DNA from: Castor canadensis
Lineage: Eukaryota > Chordata > Mammalia > Rodentia > Castoridae
DNA length: 64,000 nucleotides
Assembly: GCF_047511655.1 (NCBI RefSeq)
Contig: NC_133402.1
Span: forward strand, 61,818,951-61,882,950
Direction: 5' to 3'
Shown here: piece by piece, positions 32,331 through 46,600 of the stretch
Numbering within the stretch: the stretch's first letter is position 1
Layout of the letters: every line of letters begins with the position of its first letter
Notes under the pieces: model-generated
Seen by the model: only the letters and a program-made list of their open reading frames with translations
Told to the model about the DNA's origin: nothing
The model's database searches: none
Translations under genes and position numbers: made by a program

Positions 32331-34653
32331 GAGTGAGGTGGGTAGTCAGGGTTCTTCTCGGGGTGTATTAAAAGTGCTGAGGGCCTAGGAAGGCTTGGAA
32401 GCTGTGCCCTTGCCTGTCTTCTCTTTGTCCCCTGGGCTCCAAGATGGAGCCAGTGGCTGTCCAAGCTGCCCAAGTCGGGTCTTCTGGCCTGGTCCCTTGA
32501 GACAGAGAGCAGGGCTCTTCCGCCCCCACCATCTCTGCCTCAGCCTCCCCTCCCACTGTCCCATCTTCAAGATGCTGGGAGCCCAACAGAGTCCTCTTCA
32601 GGCTACATAAGTGAAGGCTAGCCCAGGTGAGGCACACAAACCTAGCCCTTCAGAAAACATCCACTAGTCAATCAACATGCTTTGAAGCCTCCAGGTACCG
32701 CTAACTGGGGCCACAACGTTTGCTGAATATATAAAACAATTATGTAAAAGAATACCTATGGGGCTGGTGGTGTGGCTCAAGTGGTAGAGCACGTGCCCAG
32801 CAAACGCAAGGCCCTGAGTTCAAACCCCAGTACCACCAAAAAAAAGTAAAAGAAAAAGAGAGAACTGATTGTGATAAAACATTAAGTTGTAAATGGACCA
32901 TTTAATCTCCATGCATGTGTGGGTGTGCATCTATTAAACACTCAGAAAAAGCTGGGGAAAAATACCCCATAACACAAATAGTAATACTGTATACTTACTA
33001 CCTGTCTTAGCTTGGACTGCTGTGACAAAGTACTATAGGCTGGCTGGCTTACAGAGCAGAAATTTATTTCTCACAGTTCTGAGGCTGGCAGCTTGAGAGG
33101 CCAGCAAGGTTGGCCTCTCATCTTGGCTTACAAGAGGCCAAAGAAGAATCATTTGCATTTTTACAGATGAAAGAAGAGGTTTGAGAGAAGTCAAGTTCAC
33201 TCACTACTCATGGTCACTCTACCAGTCATCAATGCACACAGTTCTTCCTGACCCAGTCACTGGGCACCTCCCTCTCTGCCATGCACAACCTCCACTCCAC
33301 TCGGAGGTTGATGGTCGGCCACTTTTTTTATCATTGGCAGTTGCCAAATGATAAGTGTCACCAAACATTTATCAGGGGACCTAGTGCTGTTCTTTCTCTT
33401 CCCCACTTCCATCACAACTGAAATTAAAACCTTCCCAGGCCCAAGGTGGCAAGGAGGTTTCAGGTAGCTGCCCGGCCTGGCTATTCCCCCACAGCTGCCT
33501 GGAACACAGTTCTTGAGGGGACTCTTGGCTACAGTGGGGGAGTGGTCAGTGACCAGTGGCCTGGTCTGACACTCAAAGCCCTGGGTTAGGCAATCTGTAA
33601 AGTTCCAGCCACAGCTGTAATATTGTGACTGTCCCTTCCTCAGTACCAGTGTCTCTACATCTGCTGGGTTCGTTCCCCCTCCAGAGGTTTTTAATTCATG
33701 ATGGGGTGATTCATTATGCAACAGTGGGGACACTGACACCCATGTAGTCTAATTTGCAGTTGTGAATTACCCCCAGCTAACAGTTCACACGGCATGGAAT
33801 AAGCGTTCCTGGCTCTTTCTTGAGAATTTAGAATATTGCCCCGTAAGTTTGTGGCAGTGCCACTAAGCACCCTGACAATATACAGTTTTGGAAATGTGGC
33901 TCTAGGGCACAAAACATTGCTAAAGAGTGATATGAAATCGCAACCAAAGGGTGGATTCCCCAGGAGGATTTATCAGTTCTAAATTCATAGACACTTAATA
34001 ACATAGCTTCAAATTAGCAGAATGGATAGTAGACAAACTCACGTTCATATACCTCCCTCAACAACAGGTAGAATGAGCGTGTAAACATTCAGTAGGGCTG
34101 GGAGTGAGGCCCAAGTAGTAGAGAGCTTGCCTAGCAAGTGCAAGGTCCTGAGTTCAAACCCCAGTACCACCAAAATGAATTAATTAAATTAAATTTAAAA
34201 ATCCAGTAAAGATAAATGTAGTGGGAAGCCAACCAGACAAGCCACATGATCTGATTTTTTAAATTATCACGTGGGCTGCAGGGTGGAAGACAAGAGGGTT
34301 GCTGCAGTCATTAGGGAGAAGTGATGACAGTGGTGACAAAGGCAAGTTCCTTCGGGGATTTACTTTTCCCAACAGCCCTGTCTCTTTCCTGTTTCTCTGG
34401 GATCTACTAGGCCTGGACCCAAAAAGAAGACCCCTTTCAATGTCAGGTGGGAAACAATTTTGGATAGTCTCTACCTGGAAACTTTCCTGAGTGGGAAAAG
34501 TCCAGTAATTCCTATAAGCCTTTGTCTCTGTGAGCCAAGTTCAAAGACCTCACTATTACCTTAAGCCATCAGACGGGAGGCCTTTCAGAGCTGGATAATT
34601 TTAAGAGACAAAATCAATATTAATGGTGGCATACTATGACTAGCAGAATAATG

Positions 34654-34695
<42 letters not shown>

Positions 34696-37600
34696 CATTT
34701 GAACTCAGGGCAGGCTCTCCACCACTTGAGCTACATCCCCTGCCCTGACTAGAATAATAATGACACTGAAAATAAGCAGGCAGCTTTGTCACCTGCCTAG
34801 AACCACCCTGTGGGCTCAGCAGTAGAGACAAGAGCAACCAGGTCTCCACAGCAGTGCTCTTTACCACTAGGACGTATATACTGTCGCAAGATCTGTGCAA
34901 AGCGAATCCGATCGCTGTCGAGTCAGCGTCTCTGGTAACATTTAGGGCCCAGGATTAATGCTAATTTGCATTCTCTTAGATCTGAGTCCAGGGCAGCTTC
35001 TCCCATCTTAAAGAATCTTTAAGAAAAGAAGCCATGAACATGGAAATTAGGAGTGAACAATTCTTCGACTGTATCTTGATCCCTAGTCCCATTTCAGATC
35101 AATGAAGCCCTCGAAGATTTTCGGAGAAGGGTGGATAGCTATGGCCTTCCACAGTTAGCAGGAGAGGAAGGTCTGTGCCTTACGAAGATCTGCTGTTAGC
35201 TTGCAGGGAGGGCTACTGTGTTCAGAAACCAAGGAATCTCGTTCTCGAAAGCAATGCCAAGAATAAAGGAAGGAAAACGGAAAGCTAAAGGGGCTCCCCT
35301 GGCCACTCCGGTTCTTCAGAAGTTCCTGAAAACGTATGAGAAGCACTGTGCGCTGTCTCAGACAGCCATGTGTCCAGCCATCAGAAAGGACCTGAGGAAC
35401 AGCATTGACCGTGAGCAGCCCCTCAGGAAGGTGAGTGGATGAGCTTCCTCCCTTACTCCCCTCTGAAGTGGCCTCTCTGGGGTTGGTGCTCCAGGACCAT
35501 GGAGCCCAAAGTTGGCTGTGTCACCAGCTCTCCCTCCCAACAGCAAGACGATCGAAGCCTTGTTCACCAAGGGTCTGCTAAGCAACCCTCCTACCTTCCC
35601 ACCCTTCATCCCTGCCGGCAGGCCTGCTTTCTCCCTCCACTGCTCATCTGGACCGGCCACTGCCCCCTCCCACCCACAGCTGGAAGACCAGCGCCAAAGT
35701 CCCCATTTCTGTCACCAGTGTAGGACCTCTCCTGCCAGTACTCCTGCCTCCTGGCCTGATCCCCAAGCAGCTGTCTCCCTCCCGTGACTTCTGGCATCTC
35801 CCTGTCTTCAGGCTGGACCCCCATTCACCCACCCCTCGCATGAGGGCCATGTCACTTGGAGTGAGGTTGCAAAAAAGAATCCTAGTTTCAAAAGCACTGG
35901 TTTCCAGAAAAATGTCCTCATGTCATCCCTCTATTAAACTTAGGGCTTGGGTGGGAGGGGGACCAGGAGAGGAGAGGTCAGCAGTGAAGCCAGTGGACAA
36001 CTCCCAGGAAGGAGGCACAGGACAGGTCAGAAGGGGGATCTTCGTGTCCCAAAGACAGGGGACAGACTCATGACGCCTCACCACTGGCCCAGCAATGTGG
36101 CCTATGGTTTAATCGCCATGCACAGGCTGATTTTCTGGATCGCTGAGTGCTAAGCAAGACCAAACTGAACACACTGCTAGAGATGGGGACTTTTAAGATC
36201 ATTATTTTAGAGTGTCCAAATCATCCCACCATATTTCTCTTGGCAGTACTGGGGTTTGAACTCAAGCCCTTGCTCTATCTACCACAAGAGTCACACCCCC
36301 AGCCCCCGCCATATTTTTCTTGAATGTGTTTTTTGGGGGGTGGGGGGTATATGATTCCACTGGACGTCACACGACAAGAACCTTCTCAGGTTCCTCCCTC
36401 ACCATTACCCTCCTTTCCTCTGAATGTCCTCCCGCCTCCCTGGGCTGCTGACCCCTATCTTCTCCTTCCTTCAGCCTCTCTCGCCACCTTGTCTACTCTG
36501 CCCACCCATCTGCCCTGATTTCTAGTCCCTTTCACAATTCCTTCCCACCCCACCCCAATCTCCCTGCTGGTTCCAATGAGGAACTTCCACAGCCATCTTC
36601 GGCGATAAAATAATCATTACTAATCTTTTTCTACTGTAGTTCTGCACTGTCGCCTCCACTATGTAATCATAAGGGTTAATCATAAGTGTTTTTCAAATCT
36701 GTCCCCCCAGAAATGCTTCCCAAACTCTTTTTTATTATAAGCATCATCAGAAATGCAATTAACATCACAAGCCAGGATGTGAAGACCGCTGTGCACCAGT
36801 ACAACCATGAGGCATGGGGTTTTAGGGTTTTTTTTTTTTTTGGTGGTACTGGGATTTGAACTCAGGGCCTCAGGCTTACTAGGCAGGTGCTCCACCATTT
36901 GAGCCATCTGCCAGCTGTTTTTGTGTTGGGTATTTTCAAGAACTATGTGCCTGGGCTGGCCTCGAACCTGGATCCTCCTGATCTCTGCCTCCAGAGTAGC
37001 TAAGATTACCCATGAGGGCTGTTTAGGTTGGGTGGGCTGCTGAGGCAGAATCTCCCTTTTGATTGTGGATATCATTAAAACGCCTGTGAGACAATCATTA
37101 TTATCCCTGCTCCATGAGATGAATCAGATAATTTCCCTTACTTTCAATTGCATTAAAAAAGGAAAACAACGAAAAGAAATAGCTGGTTGCACCCCGCTAA
37201 GTTGATTTTCTGACCTAATAGCGGGTAGGAACCTGCTGGGAAAACCTCCACCCTAAAGTCCCACAAGCTCGGAGGAGCTTCCTGAGGGGGTCAGTCAGTG
37301 TGACATTCCAACGCACACCTGATGCCCGTTCATAACTGTTTTAAACCTTCTGCCAACGCTGCCGAATGATGTTCCCTTTCCAAATATTCGGACGCATGGT
37401 GTCTCTTTGTGACATGCACCTGTAGGGTTGTTTTTTTTTTTTTCCCTTGTACTCCAGTTTGTGTTTGTAAAACCTGATGACTCCCTGCCAAGCGTCCTCC
37501 CAGTCTCCTTGGAACCTCTGCTTACGACAATTCGAGATGAGTGTTACATGCTGGGGAAAGAGGTCTGTGTCTGGGGCCTTCCGCTGAGCAACCAGGAGGT

Positions 37601-40600
37601 GGCCAGGCTTGTGAGTCACAGTTTTAATACTTCTTCACACCTTAAAATCAAACGCAAGCACGTAACTAACCCTCTGCATTCCCACTAGTGTATCTGGCTG
37701 TTGACCAACGTGCTTCAGGGTTTCCTGGGTTTTGTTTAATGTACTCTGATGAAATATTTCAAACTTATAAAAATGGAGAAAAGAGTAGAGCTGGCGTCCA
37801 TGGGCCACCACCTACATGTAATAGACCTTTTTAAATGAGTAAATAATTACAGACAATTACAATGTAACAGCTGAAGCTTCTTTGCCTTTTCCCTCTCATC
37901 CACCATCCAGCAGTGACACTGGTCTAGGATTCATGTGTGACAAGCCAGGTGCACTTCACGGTTTTCAATGCATCTTCCGTATGTACCTATGTCTAGTTAC
38001 ATAAATGGAGTTACACCTTGTGTATAATTTTGCGACTCATCTTTTTAACTCACATTTTGTTGTCAAGACTGAGCCATGCTTGTTAACTTTGTGATTACAC
38101 ATACAAGTACACAGGAATCCTTCTTTAAAACTTCAACCTCCAGTATTGCTAGGGAGAAGGACTTCACTTTTGGAAAAGGCAGATCAGCTAGTTCAGACTG
38201 ACTCCTTCACTGAGAACAAGCCAGGCTAAAACACAACCGCACACACACAAACATACAAACACACATGCACACACACACACATAAACACACACATAAACAC
38301 ATACACATACATGGCCGTGTCCTAAGGGAGGATGGAGACCCGGGGAGGAAAACATCCTTGGGATCAGTTGAGGGCTGGCAGAATGGCTCAAGTGGTAGAG
38401 CATCTGCCTAGCAAGTGTGAGGCCCTGAGTTCAAACCCCAGTACCACCACCACCAAAAAAAGTAAAACTGCTATGCAACAAAAGACACAACCAGTAAAGG
38501 TAACCCATGGAATGGAAGAAAATAACTGAAAGATTTTATAACAAGTTAATATTCAGACTATATCTAGAAAGAATTATCACAACAAAAGAACAAACACAAG
38601 CAAAACAAAAAAACAAAACACAAGCAACGTGACTTAAAGTGGGAAACAGACTTTAGACATTCTTCAAAGAAGATTTCCAGCCAGGTGCCATGGCTCACAC
38701 CTGCAATCCTACTTACTCAGGAGACAGAGATCAGGAGGATCATGGTTCAAAGCCAGCCTGGGCAAAAAGTTTGCAAGACTGTATCTCGAAAAACCCTTCA
38801 CAAAAATAGGACTGGTGGAGTGGCTCAAGGTGAAGGCCCTAAGTTCAAACCCCAGTACCACCACAAAAAAAAAAAAAAGAAAAGAAAAGAAAGATTTCCA
38901 GCTGGGTGCTGGAGGCTCACACCTGTAATACTAGTTATTCAGGAGGCAGAGATCAGAAGGATCACGGTTCAAAGCCAGACAAGCAAATAGTTTATGAGAC
39001 CCTGTCTTGGAAAAAACCTTCACCAAAAAAAATAAAGAAAGAAAAGAAAAGAAAAAGGGCTGGTGGCGTAGGCCCTGAGTTCAAACCCCAGTTCTGCCAA
39101 AAAAAAAAAAAAACAAATAAAAAAAACTCCAAATGGCCAGCAACATATGAGTTTTTGATATCACTATGTCACAAACGGGCTGGGTTTGTCTGTTCTATCT
39201 GGATAGAAATCACAGGTGGGCAAGGGACGGCTCCCTTGCTGTTGACAGCCCTGAGTTCCAGACTTGCACAACCTGGGCTTCGAAATCCAGCCCTGAGGAC
39301 TAGAGGCCCGTGGCTCCGGCTGTCAGAGCTGGAGGCTCATTGCTCTGGGCTTACTGTCCCAGCACTCAGCAGCTCTGAGCTTCGGATCCTCGCCCTCAGA
39401 AGCTCTCTCTACTCTCTCTACTCTTCTGGTGACCTGGGCTTGCAGCCTTTTCATCTCTCATCTTCATTACCATCTTCAGTAATACCCTCTCATCTTCGGT
39501 TTCCAATACCTCCCCCATCCATAGTAGTCTTAACTTCCTCGGATTCTGCCCTTGGTCACCTGGAACACTGTGGCCACCTCCTTGCTGTGGCTGATCCTGG
39601 AGCTGGAAGCCCTGGCCTGCTGTGCCACCAATAAACACAAGTAGGCACCTTTCCTGGAGCCTAATGTGCACAGGAGGGAGCCTCCCAGGCTAACTCCAAG
39701 AGTGACAGTCTACTTTCATAGCCACAAGAGGGGTGTGGCATGCTTGTGCACAGACTGCAATTTCACCAGTCACAGCCCTGCAGATGCACAGTTTCTAGTT
39801 CCACCAATCACAAGTCTCACAGAAGCACCAATCACAAGCCGGCCTAGGTACAGCTTCCTTTCTGTCAATCACAAGCTTTTTGCTCAGGCACTAGGGTGGG
39901 TGCTGGGTGTCCTCCCCAACTTTGTTTGAGGACTGCTATTACAAGGTGGCGGGGGTCGGGGGGTGGAATCCCCTGGAGCAGCTGCAGGCAGGGTCATCTG
40001 GAAGTCATGGCTGAAGTGCAGTCTTTGGCACTGGAGCAGCTATGACTGGAGCAGAAGATCATGGCTTCAGCAGTGGCCATAGTTACAGTTCCTTGCAGTT
40101 GGAGTGAGTTTCCTCAAAGCAGATGGGATGTCATGATGGCCATCCTGCTGGTTGGCCAAAAGTGAGATTGCCTGTTTGACAGCTCACTATTCAAGGCAGC
40201 TGGCACAAGGGAAGGGTCTGACAGCTGGCACTCAAAGTGTCAAATCAACCCAACAGTTTAGCTCATTTGCTGGAAAGGTAAGCATTAAAGGGTGCTTGCA
40301 ATGAAGAGCTGTCATTGACACTAACATTCTTATCAGTAGTTCACTCATAACTAAGTACCCTTGCAGAGAGCAGGGCCTCTGGACTTGACTCTGGGAGCGC
40401 CACTGTGGAGAAAGCAGAAAGTAGCAAGTGTTTGTGAGGATGTGGGGAAAATGGAGGTCTTGTCTCCTGCTGGTGGCCGTGTAAAATGTTCTAACAGCTA
40501 TGGAAAACAATATGGCTGCTTCCAAGTTGAAAAATGGATCCAGCAATTCCACTTCTGGGTATACATCCCAAAGACTTGAAAGCAAGGTTGGCCTCCCGGA

Positions 40601-43600
40601 GAAATCAGATATGTTCGGAGCAGCATTATCCTCAACAGACGACAGGGGAAGCAGCCCAAGTGTCTATGGCAAATGAATGGATGCACAGAATACCCAAAAG
40701 ATTATGGGGACGTCAAGAGGAGGGAATTCTGACACGTGCTACAGCGTGAATTTGCTCTTCAACGTCATCGTGCGAAGTGAAATGAGTCAGTCACCAAGGG
40801 AAAAACTGCACTCTTCCACTTACCAGGGGTCCCTACGGATGCCAAGTTCACAGAACGACGAGTGCCGGGGCAGGGCGCAGGTGGTACAGGGTTTCCCTTT
40901 TCCAGGTGAAGGAGCTCTGAGGATGCATGGTGGTGAGGGCCACACGACAGTGGAAATGTGTTTCACGCCACTGACCATACACTTACGAATGGTTATGATG
41001 AGAAACATTTATCCACAATTAAAAGATAAATGTAAAGCTGGGTGTGGTGGCACATGCCTGTAATCCCGGCACTTGGGAGGCAGAGGCAGGAGGATGGCTA
41101 CAAGTTTGAGGCCAGCCTGGGCTACCTATCGAGTTCCAGGTTAGCCTGGATTACACAGCAAGACCCTGTCTCAAAAGAACCAAAATAAATAAAATTTTTG
41201 AAAGATATTTTACATATACAACCAGCATTTTTAGTTACTTTTACTTAGAGCCAATGAGGGCACCCAATCGTCTGAAGCCAGAAATAAGAGTGCTGTTCAG
41301 ACACGTTTAAAGTGATCTTTAACCTTTTTCTAAAACGTAGCCCTCTTGCAAACATGGAGGCTGCTGACGCGTCAGTCGTGGGTGGCGGTGGTCCTTGCCC
41401 ACAGCAGCACTGGCGCTTTGGGACCTGCTTAGCACAGACCAAAGTGGACGTGGGCACTGACGACGTGCCACCTTGGCTCCTCGATCAACCCCAGCTGGAG
41501 AAATCCAATCCATCCAGCACCCAGCCTGGGGTCTCTCATTACAGAGGCCTCAGCCTTAGCCCTGCAGTTAAGGTCACATATGCCTTTTTATCCTGAGTCA
41601 AGGGATAATTTGGAATCCTGTATCATTACATGTCATTACCTCAAAACACCCCGAAGCTTCCAATCCCACCAAACCCTCTTCTAGCCTTCAATTCTGACCT
41701 CAAGGAATTCTCAGCATATGTGGTTATTTTGTTTTCATTTGTTTATTTATTTATTTTTGTGCCACTGAGGTTTGAACTCAGGGCCTCGCACTTGCTAGGC
41801 AGGCGCTCTACCACTTGAGCCACTCTGCCAGCCCTTTCAACTTTTAGAATGCTTTTTGGATAGGGTCTGTGGAGGTTCTAATTGCTAGAGGAGGTCCTCA
41901 TGACACCCGCCTGGCCTGCAGTTTAAATGGCTTCTCCTTTCAGTCAGGCAGGGATTTAACTGTCACTAGTACCCTTGCTCACCACAAGAAATGACCTCAA
42001 ATAGACCCTTCACCCAGGAACTAAGGACATGGGAGGGTCCCAGTTGCTCATGTGTGTCCCCAGGTCAACAGAGGTTGACCTTGAGCAATCCTGTTTCTTT
42101 TTTTTTTTTTTTTTTTTTAATGATAATACTGGGGTTTGAACTCAAGACCTCCTGCTTGCTAGGCAGCAACTCTATCACTTGAACCATGCCTCCAGTCCCA
42201 CAGACCAGGTCTGAACAGACCTCCAAACCCTGCTAATATCTATGATGGCGAATGACAAAGGATTTATTAAAATTTTTATTTAATGATAAAGACTGACATA
42301 GCCATTCTATTTAAAAAAAAAAAGAAAGAAAAAAGCTGAGGCTGGGGAGCTCAGTGGCTGAGCACCTACCTAGCATGTATAAAGGCCCAGGTTCGAGCCC
42401 CAGCACTGCTGAAGAAACACCCAGCTATCAGAAGATACATTTGTTGATAAGAAAACCAACCCCTGTCTTAGTCTGCTGGGGTTGTCGCAAGCATCAGGCT
42501 GGTGGCTTAGACAACAGTAATCTCACGCGTGGAGGCGGAAGCCTGTGAGCAAGGAGTGGCAGGGTTAGTTTCCTCAGAGGCCTCTCTCCTCAGCTCGCAC
42601 TTGGCTTTTTCCTGTGGCTTTACCTGGTCTTCGCTTTGGCCATCTGTGCCCAAATTCCTTCCTCTGATGATGACACCTGTCATATCAGGTTGGAACCTAT
42701 CCTCATGACCTTATTTTATGGGGTTTTTTTTTTGCTAATTAAATACTTTATTGGATAAATACAATATCAAATAAGCCACACTCAAATGTTTTCTCGAAAG
42801 AAATGAATTTTAAAGGCCTTTCTATTCAGGCTAGTGAGACACAGGACAGGCAGATATGCTCGTTACATGTGATCGGCTGATTTTTATATAGCACGGGTGT
42901 ATTATTAAACGATAGAGAACACCTAATACAACCATTTCTACAGAACCAGGAAATAAATCTCTAAGACAGAAGATATTACAGACTTTATCTCTTATACCCA
43001 ATCTCAGCAGTCTAATTCTTAAGAGGATGAAAGCCAATGGCTTTCCTCACAAGAGCTCACGACCAATGTCACTTGGCTATAAAAATCTATGTTTCTCATC
43101 CATTATGAGCATTGAGACAAGATTCATATATTCCCAGAGAAGCCCAGTGCACGATGTGGTCACTATTCAGTGACAGTGAGGACTGCATTTGAAACTGTCT
43201 CATCCCAGGAATGAAATGAGGCCACGACCTCATTTTCATGTGACTGCTTCTTTAAAAACCCTCTCTCCAAAGGCAGTCACAGTCTAAGGTCCTGGGTGTC
43301 AGGACAATATGAACATAGGCGGGGGTGGCAGAGGACCAAATCTCACCGCGTATCTCATCTCATCCCAAAGTTTATGCTTTCCATCTAACTCTTCAGTGAA
43401 GCTATGTTTCAACGGGAACTTCCTTCATTGTCATGTCACCTTTCCTTGGTGGCATTTGAAAATTATCTTAGAGGCAAAAAGGTGGAGGTAATTATCTTTA
43501 TGACTTGGGACCATCACTGGGAAGGGCAGAAGCAAATTAGTCAGCGTGACGTAAGCCTTTTTTCTGCCCTGTCTTCTCAGGCGGTGCTTCTGGAATCCGA

Positions 43601-46600
43601 GGGGCACGCCCCCTGCCCCTTTACCACCCTGAAGCTCGTTGACTGCAAGATGGATCTGTGGTCTCTGGGACGCCTTGGGCAGGCCCTGCGGTTCAGCAGT
43701 TTGCATTTTCTTGTCCTTGATTTCTGCAAGTAAGGTTGAACAGGCTGACAGCTGGGGGAGGCCACAGCAGGGGAGGGCCAATGTCCAGGTTCCTTGGGCT
43801 TCGACAAGACCAGGCCTCCCTAGTATGGCATTGACGTTCCTGAGCCAACGTCAGGTTCTCGAGTCTTTCATGCATCTGTTCTTGCAACAGATATTTGTGG
43901 AAGGCCAGGTTTTGTAAGACATTGCGCTCACTCCTAAGGAAGACAGAAATACATATTAGATACTACTGCTGTCCAAGAGTGTCCTTGGTATGGTACAGAA
44001 GAAAATGAGCTCCTAATTATACAAAATGCAAAATAGAGGGCTGAGGACATGGCTCCAGTGGTAGAGCAACTGCCTAGCAAGCATGAGGCCCTGAGTTCAA
44101 ACTCCAGTACCTCACCCCCCAAAAAAAATTAAAACCAAAATGCAAGGTAGAAAATCTGAATATCACAAAAGATGTTCATGTGTGTGTTTTGTGGTACCTC
44201 AGAGAAGGGAGACCACAACCCCTCAGGTGATGAGTCAGTCTTTACCAGGAGAGCAGGTGGAGAGACAGGTGAGGTGCCAGGAAGGGACAGAGCAAGTCCT
44301 CCTGAGAGCTGGTGTCCCAAGCATGTCAGGGGCTGGCCTGGGAACGAGAATAATAGTATCAGCTGTATCACTGTGTGTCAAGCATGCTGTGTGGTTTAGC
44401 TCATTTGCCCTCCCAACAACCTCCTGAGACGTGTCATTTCTGTCCCTAGAAAGAGGGAGAGAAGAGGGGAGACTTGTTCAAGGACATTCAGCTCTTAGGA
44501 TTGGAGCCGTGATGTCTGATCCATGACCCTAGATTTCCTGGGGTCTATAATTTACCATCCACAAACAATTGTGTGACAGGAGTAAGTCATGGGACCTTTC
44601 TGGTCTCTGATGAGATGACATTCAGCTGAGAAATTTATAAGTCTGGGACTTTGCCCATGCAGTCACGTGGCCTTGACTCAATGGGCTGTGAGGTGACACA
44701 GAGATTTGTATCTGAAACACAAAGGTCCTTGAAAGAACTGGGGTCCTGTCATGGCCATAGTAGAAACGGAAGGGTACGGCAGCAACAGCCAGGGCCAGGA
44801 ATTCTCCGTGCAGGTTCTTTAGGATTCTGAAATCCTGGGAGGACATTAGACAGGGTCTCCCAACACAGGGCAGCAGGAGGCCAGGGACCTCAGGACACCA
44901 TGCCCTGAACGCGGGATCTGCTGGGAAGTCCTCCCGACTTCTCACACTTGATGGAAGCAGTCCCACTGCTAAAAGACCCATCTAGACCATGGGGGCCGGG
45001 GAGGGACACCCAGAGACCTATGCTAGGAAGAAGAGAAGGAAGAAATTCCCACCTTCAAGAAACATCTGTCTTTATTGTCACTTGAAATAATGCTGCTGAT
45101 GCTTCTCAGAAACCTAGAGTTGTCAGGGTCGGGGAGCTGGGTGGGGAAGTCACTACCCCAGACCTCAGTACACGTTGCAGATAATGGGCCTCTGGGGGGG
45201 GGAGTTCTCCCCTGTCTTCTCTTGGGGACCTTCTTTCCTGTGCACAGCCACATCCCACATCCTGGGCCCTCAGTAATTGCTTGGGAGCTGGGCACTAGTG
45301 GCTCACACCTGTCATCCCAGTACACAGGAGGCTGGGATCAGGAGGATAGAGTTTTGAGGCTGGGCAAAAAGTTCGCGAGACCCCATCTCAAAAAATAGCT
45401 AGGTGCCTGTCGTCCCGGTGACAATAGAAAGTCTAAAATAGAAGGATTGCAACCCAGACCAGCCTGGGTAAAACAAACAAACAAAAACAAGACCCTATCT
45501 CTAAAATTCCCAGAGCAAAAAGGGCTGAAGGCATGCCCCCTGCTGTAGAGTGCCTGCCTAGCAAGTGTGAAGCCCTAAGTTCAAACCCCAGTGCTGCCAC
45601 ACACACACACCCAAAATTTACTTGAGCTATTTGTTTGTTGACCCAGGGTTTCGTGTAGCTGAGGCTGGCCTCCACCTTCGAGCCTCCTGCCTCATCCTCC
45701 TGAGTGCTGCTGGCATTACAAGTCTGTACCACCACAAGTAGCCCAATAATTACTGGTTAACGATTTAATAAATTTAAATGTTTATTTCTGGGCTGGTCAT
45801 GGTGACACACACCTGTAGTCCCAATACTTGGGAAGTGGAGGCAGGAGGACTGCTAGTTCAAGGCCAGCTAGACTGCTTAGAGATACCCTGTCTTGAAAAA
45901 CAAAATAAAACAAAACAAAAAGATTATTTCTGTTCACCTGCTTCATCTTAAAGTTCAAGCCTTTGACATTCTAAATTCCTTGAAGATGTCATTTTACCTC
46001 ACCGAATCTTGGTTTCCTGAACCATAAATGTCACCAATCCTCCTCCTCAGTTCTGTGGAGGATATGGTGAGAGCAAGGACCATGAAAGGAGTGATAAGCA
46101 GTGGAACCTTCCAGAACCTGCTCTGGATCCACTCAAAGGCCCTTCTTACAGAGTCCTGGTGCTGCTGGCCTCTTTCCAAACTCCCTGTTCCCCTGCCAAC
46201 TGGACCTGCCCACCCCTCTGTACTGCCAGCTGTGGGGTTCCCTTCAATGGGCCCTTCACACTGTCCTCCATATCTGGGCTGCCTCACAAGGCTGACCTAG
46301 CCCTCCCCCACAGCTGTCCCTGGCCCTGGGGACCCAAACTAGGGGTCAACAGAAATGCTGAAGACGACTTTCCAATAAGTAAAACCAATCGGCGACATTG
46401 GGTTTTGAAGTCTTTAATTTGCTCCTGTCATTTCATTTTAGGTTTGGAAATGAAATTGAGAGTATCTTCTCAGGCCTGGAGAGCAACCAAAGGCTGCGAG
46501 GCCTCAGCCTGCGTTACTGTGGGCTGGGGCCACAGAGTGGCTCAAGGCTGGGATCTGTCATCAGCCAGAGCGCCATTTGGTGAGACTTGTCCCCATGCCC

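Larger units (their letters stand above)
38463..41036 (+). mobile_element. Old L1 ORF2 end, broken by SINEs and another insertion
   Basis: Pieces: 38463-38677 (ACCCATGGAATGGAAGAAAA), 39116-39160 (CTCCAAATGGCCAGCAACAT) and about 40405-41036 (GTTGAAAAATGGATCCAGCA, then ATTCCACTTCTGGGTATACA). They follow L1 order, so the elements in between inserted later. Confidence 0.75.

Noticed and set aside
35096..35199. Exon-like stretch after CATTTCAG encoding [16 protein letters not shown]
   Set aside because: It runs into TAG at 35197 with no donor, and its frame does not join predicted exon 1.
38679..39115. Tandem repeated units resembling an array
   Set aside because: They are two SINE copies in a row with A-rich tails, not a CRISPR array or a satellite.
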